Assembly (NCBI GenBank): GCA_905250125.1
Contig: CAJNOL010000550.1
Location: forward strand, 1 to 64,000
Length of the DNA stretch: 64,000 nucleotides
Source: Rotaria sordida
Lineage: Eukaryota; Rotifera; Eurotatoria; Philodinida; Philodinidae
Direction of reading: 5' to 3'
The notes under the pieces were generated by a model, which was not told the origin of the DNA, made no database searches, and was given only the letters and a program-made list of their open reading frames with translations. The translations under genes were made by a program, and so were the position numbers. The first letter of the stretch is position 1. Every line of letters begins with the position of its first letter. Shown in pieces: positions 1 to 15,000 of this stretch.

Positions 1-68
1 TATATAAACATAAACGAATAAAATAGAATAAGATTTTCCTTTTTTTTTCTCTGTTTCTTTTTATTTAG

Positions 69-3000
69 ATATTTGATTGGTTAGAAAAACAAGGTCAATC
101 CTATTTAGAAAATACTGATCTTGGGCAAACATTAGATGATATTGAACGATTACAAAATATTCATAAAGAAATTGAAACTGAATCACAAGTAATTTAATTG
201 AAAGAAATTTTTACTCAATTAAATTTCTTTTTTTTTTCTTAGACTATACATGATCGAGTTGTACGTTGTATGCGTGCTGTTGATACATGGGTACATACGG
301 GTTTAACACGAGCTGATCGTTTACATGCACATGCTCATACACTTTTAGTTTTATGGGAAAAATATGCACTTAAACTTGATATTCGTCGTCGATTATTAAG
401 ATTAGCACATCAATTTTATATTAATTCAACAAATGCATTTTCAATACTTGATTCACTTGATACACGTCTTTTAACAATATCATCAAATCATTTACTTTCA
501 AGTGAAGATCTTATACATGAATATAATCATATCAATAATGAATTAATTCAATCAACAGAAATTCCACTTCGTCAAGGGCATATTTTATTAGAAAAAATAC
601 AAACAAATGATTATAATTCAAAAATATTTTATGAACGTGTTTGTGATTTAGAAAAACGCATTGAAAATATACGAAATAAATTACGAAATGAATATGATAA
701 ATTAGATCAACAAGGTTCATCATTATATCAAACATTTGATCATGAATGTACAACAATGCAATCATGGTTATTTAATGTAGTTGAACATTTTCTTAATTCA
801 AATAGATTTTTAATTGATTTAAATAATCCTATTGATATAACAAAACAAACAAATGATTTTTTAGAATCTCATCAACAAATTATTGAACGTGATCTCAAGG
901 TTAGAATAGATTTCTTTTTCAGTGAAATCGATTATCAACGACAGATCAACAGTTGTTGATGTGCAGATTTCTATCTATCATTGTCTATCTATAGAACGAC
1001 AAAACATCTAATGTCAATGATAATGACCCTGTTGATTGTATACTGATATTCTAAATTGTCTTCTTGGTTCAAATAGTTTAATATCATTAATATTTTTTGA
1101 GAACATATTCTGAGAGAATAATAGAAGTTTTTATACAATTGAGATTTTCCTTTTTGTTAAGTTTAGAATTAATAAAGCTTTTATATTTATATTTATACTT
1201 GTGAATAAGAGGGTTAGATCATATAATTAAGTTAACATATATGCTCGATCGCCTAGTACTTTTGCGTAACATATCAACAAGCTTTCATCATCCATTTTTG
1301 TATACTTACGGTTTAGTAGTAAAACCTCGTTATTATTTTCTTTTACGTGTAGTAACACATCGTTGCAATTTGTATTAGTTAGAAATATATAAAAGAATCT
1401 TCTTACGATTGAATGATATTTTGTTACATAAAAATGTATCAGAGATATTATACATTAATAATTTTAACTAACCTCTGTGTAAAAAAGTCCTTGCACAACA
1501 TATGTATTTGATTTTCATCCACTTATCGATTGCAGGAAAGAATCAAAAGTAGTCAGCTAGAACTTAGAATTCTTTTCTAACTTAAAGATAAATCAGTGCG
1601 AGCAATATTTTATGAAGATCAAAGCAATGCCTGTTCAAAACACTAGTTTCAAAGGTCTTGACAACTATATTTACTCATTTTTCGGACATGTAAATGTAAT
1701 TGAAGAGAATTAAAGCTAGTCAATTAGTACTAGAATTCCATGACTTTTCTAAATACATCTTCAGAATTTTATTTTAACTTACAGCCAGCTAGCTGTACTT
1801 AAATGCCTGAATAAATCAAAAATATCGTTTGTGTCACACAAAATAGGCTTTTTTCTATCGTGCGCAATTTATCTCTAGGATATTTTGAGACAGTTTTTAC
1901 TTTCTATTGTTGTATAGAATTTAATGCTCTGTAAAATCATCCGTTGTCATAAGCTGGAACTCAAAAGAATCAAAATTTACAAACAGGTTTCGAAATGCTA
2001 CTCTTTAGATAAGATGACGTTTTTTTCCCAATTTCGATATTTTAAATGCAACAGGTTCTGATGGTTGGCAACGATATGTAGAAAGCGAAGCAAATTGGGC
2101 ATTTTGTAGAGAAAGCTTCCTTCTACAAACTTATATATAGGAAGATTTTCTTATAATTCTGAATTGAGGCAATTTTAATCAAAATACAAAATGAGTTACA
2201 TGAAAAATTCTGTATAAACGCTGGTTTTGATTCTCATCAAATATTTGTTCTCACTGCATTAAATTTAAGTCGGAAAAAAAATTCTGAATATATATTTAGA
2301 AAGAGCATGAAATTTTCATTCTAGCTGACTGTTTTTGATACTCTTCTGCAACATATAAGTGAACGAAAATCTAACAGATATGTTGTGCAAAGACTATTTA
2401 CATGCAGGTTATTTCTAAGAAATCTTCAATCTTGAGTTTGAATTTATAGAACCGTATAAATTGATCAGTTGTTTTTTTTAGGACAATTTTATTATGAATG
2501 ACATACTATAGAAGTTTTAATCTTAGAGAAATTCATTAGGATATTAGAAAAAACAAATCTGATATCTATACAGATTATAACCTTGGAAACTGATGATATG
2601 CGCAAACTAAGTAAAATCAAACATGGATAAAAGCTTTTTGTTTATAAATAAAAAACAATGCCTTTTTATCTCTATTGAATCCAGTTAAATTAAGAAAGAA
2701 AAAAGAGCAATTTCTTTTATTTTTTTATTAGCGTCGTGAAGAAGATATTCATCGTCTTGGAACATTAGTTCACGAATTACAATCAAGTAATGATCGAAAT
2801 TGGCAAATGGCTCGAACACGATTTGATAATCTATTTATTCTATGGCAAAACTTATCTGATAAAATAATTCGACGTCATACACTTGCTCAGTCTTATGTAG
2901 ATTTTCAAAATCAAGCTGAACAAGTCTATTTAATTTTCTATATCTAATATTTATAAATAAAATTTTTGTTTTTCTTTATTTAAGCTATCAAACGGTCTAG

Positions 3001-6000
3001 CTAGTATTGATGATGTGATAGGTTATCGTGATAATATTGATCTATTACCTGAATCAGCAGTAAAACATATTGAAGAAACTTGGTCAAATTTACGAAGTAA
3101 TTATCATGAAATAATTAATAATAGTAAACGTATCCGTCATGCTTTGGAAACAGTATGTTAAATGAATTTATTGATTTTTGTTGTCGAATTTTATCATACA
3201 TAGGAATCTGAACAACTTAATTTACAATCCAATGATACTTATCGTACAATATTTAATCAATGTGAACAAATAACACGTAGATTTGAACAAATATCTTTGA
3301 GTTTCGATTCATGGATTCGAAAATTAGAAAATCTAAAAGACTTTAAAAATCAATGGCAACAATTTATTGAAAGTGCAAAACAAGTAAGAAAAATTAATAG
3401 AATTTATAAATATTTGCATAGTGCAATTTTTTGTTTTTAATTCTATTCTTTCTATAATAAAATTCTTTAGGCAATTGATAAAGTTCATCGATTTGAATTA
3501 AATATTGTTTCAACAGAAATTTTAACGGGTGACAATGTTGAAAAATATCAACGTTTACTTAGTGATTTTGCAAATCGTGTTCAAGTAAAAAGAAAAAGAA
3601 AACTATAATTATTTGTGATATTTTATTATTTTTTTTAAGGAAACAACACGTGAAGTCGAAGATCGTTTAAGAACAGCTGAACAATTAGGTATGCGTGGTG
3701 AAACAAATGGACAAAAAGAACAAATTGTTAATGAACTTGTTAAAGCTCATCAACAATATTTATCACGTATCAATCAAACACGTAGTTTTCTACATACAAT
3801 GATAAATTATTATAAAAATACATCAAAAATTGAAATACAATTTATTAATAATGAACGAATCATATCATCATTACCAAATGATATTCGTAGTACAGAAGTT
3901 TTAGTAAGACAATATGAAGTTGAACGTGAAAAAATTATTCAAACTTATGAACAATGTCGACAAGATGCACAATTAGCTGAAAATAAAGCTAAACAGGTTT
4001 GTGATCATTTTTTGTTTACATAATTTTTAAAGTCAATGGAATAGATGATAAAGTATATTATGTTCTTTTTGAATCTACTACAATTGGTCACAGTTAGAGA
4101 TAGACAGGGTTCCCTGTGCTCTCGTGCACCTCTATGTAATATGATGCAAATCTCCATGGAACGCATGTTGCGCCGTCTAATGATTCTATTCGTGCTGAAG
4201 AGCGCAGGACAGTTCTGTCTATCTCTGGTTGCAATGCCGAAAAATCAAATCGGCAAAATAATATGGAGAAACAATTCACTGAGGTTCAAAAAATAACTAA
4301 TAGTCTATTTAAGGACAAGAAACATTAGGTATAAGTATAAATATGAATGTTTAGTAAACTCTGCATAAAGCCTTACATCAGAGTAACTAGTAGATGCTTT
4401 AACAATTGCTCACAATCCTCTACAATTTTTCCTCAGTTTGAAGCTTTTGCCTGCTGCGGTTTCTGATATTTGACAATGAATATAGTTTTCATCTTTTCGT
4501 AATATTTCAATAAATTCATAATGTGAATGTCAACATTCAATTACTATTTACCAGCAAGATCATCTAAGAATCCATTCCATGAGATAAATCTTCATTTTTA
4601 CATGCTAACTTCATCATTGCGCGGTGCTGTATGTGATCGAATAGCATATCTGCAAGTTGAAGTTTGTGGAAAGTGAAATACGAAGCATGCTTCTGTCAAA
4701 TATACGACCAATTTTACATTACCACTAATTTTCACCTTCTTGTTTTTTTTCTACTCTTCGATAATAGCCAACATAGATTTCGATGAGGAAGAGATTGTGG
4801 TATACTATCCTTCCCGCTCTCTCTTACTTTTTACGTCTTGTGTGCGAAAATTTCGAAGTGTTATCGAACAATTGTCTGCCAAGTTTTAGAAGGCAGCTCT
4901 TCTCAATGGTTTTCTGCCAGTCAGACTGTCTGTGACTGTCTGCCAAAATTTTAGTCAGTTCCGTTTCGAAAAACTATCGAGAGTCTGCTAACCAAGATGA
5001 TATTTTTTATTAATTTGTATGAGAAAAAAAAAAACATTTCCACTTATAGAATCAAATCTTTCGAAGACATATTTTAATGATTCGATGTTTTTAAATATTT
5101 TTACTGATTTGGTCTTAATATAACCAAGAAAAATCTGTGAGGATTCGAAAATTGATCGTCACTGATATATTAGAGAATAAAATTGTTTTCTTACCGTTTG
5201 ACTATATAAATGTACGATGCATAGAAAAAAGATAATGAATTCAGATTTTTTTTTGATTTTTCTCAGTCTGATGCTCATAGCTAAAATATGAAGTGAAATA
5301 AATTTGACAATAGAAAATATTTGTCTCGTTTATCGAAGATTTTATCAAGAAGGAAACCACAAGTTTGGAATCTATAGAACATTTAGGTACTGAAACTTAC
5401 GAACGAACATTCTTAACTGTCGCATTGCTTGCCACTTGAGATTGTGGCCATTCGGTCGGTTATGATGAGTAGTAAAAAAGTCATATTTGGCTTGATCTGC
5501 CAGTATTCTCTTGGTGATATATGAGAGTTGTACTCGATTTTTGCCTGACGATTATAGAATCGTTCAGAAGCTGTATGATCGAATTTCGACCTGAAGTTTT
5601 CTCCATAGATACACCTTATAGTTACTAGAACCGCCCTAAAGTGTGAATCAAAACAAATATATTCTTGCTAAGATATTTATATTTTCAAAAAATGTTTGCT
5701 ATAGGCTGTATTCTAAAAGAGTGATGTTTCTATGATAATCTTATATCTCGATATGGATACGATTGTTCTACATCTAACTTTGGAGTGTTTCTAATGACTC
5801 TAAGACGTAATTATGGAGAAAATTTTAGTTCGAGATTCTATCGTTCAGGCCCTCAGCAGTTATGTGTTGATAGAGCGAAAACCGAGTAAAAAGTCCATAA
5901 CTCAACAAGCGAGGAACAGAAAATCAAACTAAAACAGACCTTTTTTTTTTACTACTCATCATAACCGATCTAATGACCATAGTCTCAAGAGAAAAGTGAT

Positions 6001-9000
6001 TTAACAGTTGGAAATGCTTCCTCTTTGGTAGTAGTTCTCATAGATATTAGACATTAAAATACAAATTGATGTGATAGCTAGTCGATGAGAGTGATACTAT
6101 TTCAATTCGACTTTTTCAATGAAAGCAAAGGTATTTTTCGAAAATAACGATTTTTTTCATAAAACTTGACTAAAAACTTTTGAGGTCAAGAAATCTGTAT
6201 CTTTAATTGATTTTTCCTATCGGAAGAAGCATATTTCCTATGATTTATGCAATTTTATAACATTCATCTATTTCTTTGAGCTAAACCTTCCCTGACCGAA
6301 CAATCTTAAACTCATTAGAGATTCAGATTGGTCGATCTCAAAACCTTTTAGTCAAGTTGTATATAAAACAATCCTTATTTTCAAAATCTATCCTTACTTT
6401 GATCAAAAAAATCAAATTGAACTAGTATTACTCTTATTCCTAACTACTACCTCAATACGCATCTTCATTTCCAATATTGATGAGTACCTTCAGCATCTTC
6501 GAGTATAGTTTGTTACTCTAATGGTGCACCCCCCGCATTCGATTTTCTACTTCCTATTTCTATTGGAACTACTAAATTAAAAATGAAATGCTCTTGTAAT
6601 CGATCATGTAAAAGTATCAAATCAACTATACCTACTACGTATCATTTTTCATCATTATTGAGTCTATCACATAAATAAATGGATCTAAATATTCTATTGC
6701 AATCGTTTTTTTTTTGAATGTGTCAATCATAGAGCTCAGCTTTAAAACTTTTTCTTTCAATTAATAATAATACCTTTTTAAAGACAATAGTTTAAAACTA
6801 TATTTCAGTGTGGAGTAAATTCATTTATTGATGAAATTTATACGAAACAAAACGAAATCGAATTAAAATATTCTCAATGGCAACAACAAAATGAAGAAGA
6901 TCGATCAAGATTGAAACAACGTGTTGAATGGTGTCAATTTGTAGATGATAAATACAAAGTTTGTATTACAAGAAAAAAAAATGAAATTTAATATATTTTT
7001 TTTCTATTCTATTTTGAAGCTTGTTTATGAAATTGACTCGTTACAACAAGAAATTGATAAACGAAAACGAAATATTCCTCAAACATATAAAGAAGCTCTC
7101 AATCGCACTGAAACAATTCATGAAATAAATCGTCTTTATGATGTTTGTTTTAAAGTTTTTTGTTCGAATAAATATTTTTATTTTTACTTATTTAGAGTTT
7201 TGAACGGGCTGTTCGAAGATTTCGTACAACAGCAGAAATAATGATTCAACAAAAACATCCAGAATATGAACAAGTGGAACATGAAATAAAAGATGTTGAA
7301 AACAAACTATCAACTATCTATATATCAATAGGAAATTATCGTCAACATGTTGATAAAACCACTACTTATTATAAACTTGTTGATGAGGTTTAATTAAATA
7401 TTTAATTGTTTTTCTTCTTTTATTCATAATTTTTTTTCTTTAGATTGAACGTTGGCATCATGAATCAAGTCAATTATTAATTCAAATTGGTACAGAAATA
7501 ATGCATTGTCAAACAGAACATGATGCAAAAAAACTTCTTGATGAAGTTTCAATAGCTATTGATCAAGGAAAAGAATATGAACAAGAAAAAATGAAATATA
7601 TTAGTACATTAGCAGTTGACATTTTTGGTTTGTTTATTTTATAATAAATTCTAAAAAAAAACATATTATTATTTTTATTTTTTTAAGGACCTGATGATAG
7701 TCAGCATCGAATAAAACATGTTACAGCACGAAATGTTGAATTAATAAATGCATTTATTAAAGTTCATCAAGATATATCAATAGTTCAACGTAATTTTGAA
7801 CATCGAAAAGATTATATAAAAGATAGTACTTCAATTAATAAACAACTTCCGGTTTTTGTTAAACCAATGAAAGACACAACAATTAATGAAGGAACAAGGT
7901 AAATAATTTCTTTAGTTAAAATTTATTTTTATTTTCAAGCAAAAAAAAATAATTTTAGATTTACATTTGAATGTATAATTGATGGAAATGAACCAATTAA
8001 TGTTACTTGGCTTAAAGATCAAACAATTATTTCATCATTAACACATGATATACAATATGAACGTGGTTTAGCTACTTTAACACTTGTTGATGTACAAAAA
8101 GAAGATTCAGCTTATTATACATGTCGAGCAAGTAATAGTGCAGGAACTGTAGAAAGTTCAGCTTATCTCATTGTTAAAGGTAAATAAAAAAGAATATTTC
8201 AAGTCTTTTGGTTTTCTTATTGAAAGTTTATCTTGGAAAAATTTGGCATCTTGGAGATGAGTTTTAAATTTACTGTTTGACAAACAAATATTCCTGAAGA
8301 CTATGTTAGAAATACAAGCTGATCCTTAAATAATTAGACAATAAAAAAAATCAATGTCTCTAGTTTGCTTTCACTAATCGGGCTCAGTTTTTTTAAATAG
8401 ATATCGTGTAAAACTAGCACTACTAGCTAAAAGTATTTCACGAGGGAGCATTCCCAACTGCCCAATCACCGTTTGATTAAGACTGTTGCCATTCAATCAA
8501 TCATGCTGAGTAGTAGAAAGGTCTGCTTTAGTTTAGTTTTCAGATCTTCGTTTGTTGAGTTACGAGTGTTTTACTTGATTTTTGCCCTATGAGTGTAGAA
8601 TCGCTGAGAACGTGGGTGATCGAATTTGAGTTGAAAATTCGACCATAGACAGGTCTTATAGTCATTAGAAAGATCCCAAATTTTCAGCTTGCACAAATGT
8701 ATCCATATCGAGATATCAACTTGTCATAGAAACGCTCTTCTTTTGAAAAACAGTCCAATACAGACTTCTTTTTAATATGTAGATATCCTAGCAAGGATAT
8801 GTTTGTTCTAACTTAAATATGAAGATCTTCTTTAGTAACTATAAGACCTATCTATGGCCGAACTTTCAGCTCAAAATTTGATCACTCAGGTTTTCAGCAA
8901 TTCTATGCGTATAAGACAAAAATCAAGTAAAACATTCCTAACTCAACGGCAGAAAACCGGAAAATAAAATCAAAACAGACCTTTTTACTAATCATCATGA

Positions 9001-12000
9001 TCAATCGAATGGCAATAGTCTCAATCGAAAAGCGATTGAACAGTTGTGAGAGTTCCCTCGTCAGTCACTCTTAGGACTAGACATGTGAAATTTTAGCGTG
9101 TGTACTACTTAAGAAATGTAGATCAATGAGACCAATCTGGTTCTCAAGGATGTCTCGAGGTCATCAGATTGCACGGTGGGATTGATGACTCAAGAGATCA
9201 ATTGGAAGATTTTTGTTAAAGTTGACCGAGCTTTGAGTGGGAGGAAGGGTTGAGTACCGTTCTGGCAATTGGTAAGCAAAAACAAACAATAAAATATTGG
9301 AACTCTACTGAGAAAAATCAAAAATCTTCTCAGACTTGGGTGGACATGTCCGGTCCCGATCGTTTCAGTTGACGAAGAATTATGATATATGACAGCTCTC
9401 CTCACTTGGAGTCCTTTAATTCAAAAAAGGAACAAGTTTACGTGCTAGTCAACGTATCATTATGTAAAATACTCACAGCTTTTGAATGCTTACATGAAAC
9501 TCGATGAAATTTATAAGCATAAATTATCGGATTGAAAGACTACATAATAATAATAGATTCACTGAGTCATAAGCTTCTTTCCTTCTCAAATTATAAAACT
9601 CTTACGAGGGAAATATCCGAAGTGATTCACCACTTTTGAGCTCATATTTTGGGCATATAGAGGAGATCTCTAGACTAGAATAATCCTAAAAGTATTTGGG
9701 CCCATAGACCTTCTTTACAGAGTTATAGCCATTTTACTTGAGTTTTAACCTATGGCACGGTATGTACAAACAAATCGACTGGCGGTATTTCAATTTGAAA
9801 TTTTGTCCACAGATAGATCTACTTGTAATTAGAATGCTCTGAAAATTTCAGCTCAAATGAATGTTTCCTCCGCAAGATATTGAATTTTCAAAAATCACTC
9901 GGATTCCATAAAAGATGCGAGAATCTCATGTTTTATCGACATTCAATATCTTGCGGAGGAAACATTCTTTTGAACTGAAATTTCCAGAGCATTTTAATTA
10001 CAAGTAGATCTATCTGTGGACAAAATTTCAAATTGAAATACCGCCAGTCGATTTATTTGTACATACCGTGCCATAGGCTAAAACTCAAGTAAAATGGCTA
10101 TAACTCTGTAAAGAAGGTCTATGGGCCCAAGTCCTTTTAGGATTATTCTAGTCTAGAGGTTCCCTCTACACGCCCAAAATATGAGCTCAAAAGCGGTGAA
10201 TTACTTCGGGTACTTCCCTCGTTAGTTAGAAGATCTCTTCTACATCATAACTCCTCTTCAACTCAAACGATCAGGAGCAAACTGGTCTTACTAGCCTACA
10301 TTTTTAAAGTATTATATCACCTACAAATTTCATATGTTTGGTCGTACGAATGGCTGAGATTACAGAATGCAATACTTTTAGCTAATAAGTGTATTTTTCG
10401 TTAAGGTCAATAATACTGGTTTTACACAGTATCTATTGTGATAGTTTCCTTATGAATACAATCGTTAACGAGTTTTCTATCACCGAGAAAAAGAATTAAC
10501 GCAATTACTTGAAACAGACTGGAAATATCGAATTTCTTAGTTGTCTAGTTTTTCATGTGCCACACTTCATATAGAGCAATTACTTGAGAACTTGTTTTTT
10601 TCTTTGTTAAATATGAAATTGTCATCTGTATATATTTACTTAAGTTCGTAAATCCATGAAAATGTTTGTTAAACTTGATGAAAACAACGTAATCATCTAT
10701 CAATAAAACAATTTGTCATACTACGTAATCGAAATAAAAATTATTGCTACACTGTTGAATCTCAATTATCGACTAAGGGATAAATATATGCGCGTCAGAT
10801 TATTTTCTATTCTACTATATAGCCATTTGCAAATATTTTCTAAGAAAACAATTCAATCAATCTAAATATAACTTTTCATAGAATAGCATTCAAAGAAATG
10901 TTTCACAAAGAATGTAGGAGGAATATAGATAAAAAAAACACAGTTAACGCTTGTCTTCTCATATCATATGACAGTGGAATCAGACAGATATTTACATTGA
11001 CGAATAGTGAATGACATAAATCTTTGCTGCTGTATTCGACCTTAGCATTACTTTTTTTGCATTATAAGTAATCTTACAGTACATTATATTTGCCAACGTC
11101 TCGAATGTATGTGTCAGTTGTTATATTGAAATATATATATATATATATGTATATATACAAGACTTCATATAGGATATTCAAGATAAATATATGATTTATA
11201 CTAAATTAAAATAGATATATCATAAATCAAAATTTTGTTACGATAAATTTTCTTATAAAATATTCATAACTTTATTTTTTACTAAAAATAACTCAATTTA
11301 AATATACTAGAATAAAGAATAATTCTCATTTTCTTTTTATTTCTTCTATATTTATTATTACATTCTAGTTGGAACACCCTTGATTAGTGTTGATAATAAA
11401 TATCAACATTATCATGCTCCAACATTTATTGAACCATTACGTTCACAAGATGCTTATATTGATTCAACAGTTGTATTCGAATGTATTGTTTATGGTGAAC
11501 CAATTCCACATGTTATATGGGAACATGATGGAATTGAAATATGTAAAGGTCATGCTTTATCAGATTTAATTTCAAAACATCAATTATATCGTTTAATACT
11601 TCAACATATTGAATTAAGTGATTGTGGAGAATATGCATGTAAAGCAAGAAATCTTAGTGGTGAAGCAACATCAGTAGCTAATCTTCGTATTTATTCTAAT
11701 CAACAGCAACAACAACAACATGGTAAATAAGAAGAATAGACATAGGCAATGATATTTCAGGAAGCAAAAGAAACAGAAAAAAAAGAAGATAGGAGATATG
11801 CAACAGTCGGCTTTATGGGGAAGTTGACGATATTGGTAACGCTTACGCGTTTTTTTTTTGTGCGTACAAATCCGGACGGTCGAGGAAGACAACAGTGGCA
11901 ATCTGTCGTATTGTCTTTCTTGTTGTCTATGACGGATAAGCGACTTATTGGTGTGGAAGATTAATGGAAATCTCAAATGGTAGTCTTTTGCTTTCCTAAC

Positions 12001-15000
12001 TATGGAAGAAAAGAAAAACCACAAAGCCATAAAAAAACTTTTTTTTTGTTATAAAGAAATAAATAAATAAAAACAAAAAAATGGTCTATGTATAATTTTA
12101 TGTTTTTTAGACATGATGATGTCATCACAATACGAGCCTCGTCTTACTGAACCGTTAAAAGCATCATATATAATTCGTGAAGGACAACCCGTTAAACTTT
12201 CATGTCGTTTTGATGCTAATCCAAAAGGTGATATTCAATGGCTAAAAGATGGCATGCCAATTAATTTTGCTGCTCTTGGTATTTCACGAGATTTTAAGGT
12301 TTGTTTATCTATTTCATCAAGTGAAGGTTGATTCTTTTTATAATAATAGGTTGTCAAAGAAGTAGATTATACAGCTTTATTAATCAAAGAAGCATTTCCG
12401 GAAGATACAGGCTCGTATACAGTCATCATTCATAATCCATTAGGTGAAGCACGTTCATTTGCCCAATTAACTGTTGAAGAATTTTTTTCTCGAACACCGT
12501 AAGTTATTAAAATAAAATAAAAGAAAAAAGAAAACAAAAACTCTTTCTTCTCTAATATTTTTATTATTCTTCTAGTGAATCAGAAATGTCCGATACACCA
12601 TGTAAACCAGTTTTCGTTCAACCACTTCGTGATATAACGATAAACGAAGGACAAAAATTAAGATTACATGCCGCAATAAATGCTCATCCTGAACCAGAAG
12701 TAAAAAGAAAATCTTCAAGCGTTTTTTTTCTTAAGTTTCTTTTTCTTTTAAGATTATTTGGTATTGTAATAATATTCCATTAAAAGATACACGTGATGTT
12801 ACATTAACATTTGATGGACAATTATGTACATTAGTGAAAGATCAATGTGAAAAAGAGAATGATAGTGGATTATATCGTATAGCGGCTGTTAATTCAATGG
12901 GACAAGCTGAATCGATTTGTCAAGTAACGGTACAATCTAAAGATACACAATTATTTACTGAACGTGTACAAACAGTTCGTTCACCACCAATTATTCTTCA
13001 ATCATTAGAAAATAAAACTGTTTATGAAGGTGAACGTATTATTTTCCAAGTACGTATTAGTGGACAACCTAAACCACAAATTATTTGGTATAAAGATAAT
13101 CAACCATTAAGAAATACACATGATCATAAAGTATGCTTGACAGAAAAAAAAGAATAGAAAAAAAAATCTTATTTTTTTTTTGTTTTTGTTAAATAGATTC
13201 GTAATCAAGATGATATATATACACTTGAAATACCAGAATTATTTATGGATGATGCTGGTACTTATATCGTTAAAGCAATAAATATTGAAAGTGAAGCTAA
13301 ATGTGAATGTTTATTAAATATTTTACCATCACCTACTAATATTTCAATGAATAATGAACAAATGAATAATGAAAAAATGAATATTCAGCAAATTAATGAA
13401 CAAATGAATATTCAGCAAATGAATAATGAACAAATGCATACTCAGCANNNNNNNNNNCAAATGAATATTCAGCAAATGAATAATGAACAAATGCATACTC
13501 AGCAAATGAATATTCAGCAAATGAATAATGAACAAATGCATACTCAGCAAATGAATAATGAACAAATGCATACTCAGCAAATGAATAATGAACAAATGCA
13601 TACTCAGCAAATGAATATTCAGCTAATGAATAATGAACAAATGAATATTCAGCAAATGAATATTCAGCAAATGAACATTCAGCCAAGCGGTTTTCCACCT
13701 GAATTTCTACAATTATTTATTGATCAACAAACATTAGTTAATTCAATAATTAAATTTGAAGCACGATTAATTGGTACACAACCATTAAATGTACAAAAAA
13801 AAACAAACAATTCTTTTTTCTCTTGTTTTAATTTTCTTTGTCTTATTTTTCCAGGTTTATTGGTTATTTAATGGATCACCAATATCAAATATACGAAATA
13901 ATCAACGTTATCAACTACAAACTTTTAATGATACTTATTCATTAACAATATTTGATGTTCATTATGAAGATGCTGGACGATATACATTAAATGCCGAAAA
14001 TGCTTGGGGAAAGGCAACATGTACAGCTGAATTGTTTGTTCCACCGACTCCAATGTCAGGTAAAAGACACTGATTTTTTTTGTGTATGAAATGAAAATAA
14101 ATTCTATAGTTTGATCTTTGTTTTCCTTTCAATCAAATCATTGCATGCAATAGCTTAGAAAATATTCTCTAAAGACAGTATTCATCGATAATATATAAGA
14201 GAACATAATAGAGCCTGTTGGGTTTAAAATTTTTGGAGCTGAACAAAATCAATAGGAAATTTTCAGACTTGGAGCCGCTCGGGTTCGGGTCTGATCAGAT
14301 GGGCTCAAGGACATTGTCGTTCATTTTTATTGCTTCAAAAAATTTCATATAATATATTTTGTATTTTTCTTATGTATCTGCTTTGAAAATGTTTTTTTTA
14401 TCAAGAACACAAAAAAAAACAACATTCAAGCAAAGCATAATATATCTTTTTCCTTGACAAGTGTTTTATTGTTATAATCTAATTTCTCTTGTTTCATGTC
14501 TAAAATTATTCTGTTGGGAATCAAAAAAAAAGAGGCACCATTAGAATAGTAATATTACGTATCGATATATTTTGTTGCTCTTTCTATGTTGGTCTTGATA
14601 TCGTCAATAAATATCTTTCTCCTCCTACAGCTTTCCCCTTATATGAATAATGTAGGCCATAGTTTTTCTTGCTTTCTTTTCTATGATTAAGTAACGAACA
14701 GAAAGACAGCAATTCATTTTCTCGCTATCCTGTTTTGTACCATCCTCGTACATGTTAAGATCTATTCTTGTTTCTGTAAGACTTGAGCTAAGAAATATAC
14801 ACGATTAATGGAAAAAAACTAAGAAAATAAGAGAAAAAGAAAGAATTTGCTCGGCGTGTATCCATATGCAAGCCATTTATTGCCTCCTCGTTCTTTCTCT
14901 CTTTCTCTATGTATATATAAAGCATAAAAAAATCTAGTTGCAAATACAAATGTACAGAATACACCGTCTCGAAGTAATGATTGACTCTAGAAAAAAGAAC

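Larger units (their letters stand above)
69..7845 (+). other. Spectrin-repeat-like helical region of the giant protein
   Basis: Exons 1-11 and most of exon 12 encode roughly 865 residues of charged, Gln/Glu/Leu-rich helix without Cys-pair or membrane character. Tryptophans recur at spaced helix positions, for example in FDWLEKQ, LLVLWEKY, NLFILWQNL, EETWSNL, DSWIRKLENL and IERWHHES, as expected for a spectrin-repeat helix A. Heptad-like hydrophobic spacing is visible throughout. Exons are short and mostly phase 0. The region already starts in mid-domain at the window edge, so more repeats probably lie upstream. The exact number of repeats cannot be set by eye; the length would fit about seven or eight of 105-115 residues. 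Confidence 0.65.

Noticed and set aside
9190..9405. 71-codon minus-strand frame between two foldback copies in intron 13
   Set aside because: It lies in an intron between transposons, with no homology and no splice support.
13344..13698. Minus-strand and alternate-frame long open frames, and a CRISPR-like look, in the 30-bp repeat
   Set aside because: They are by-products of a coding minisatellite. There are no unique spacers, and the plus frame joins in phase to Ig5 and Ig6.
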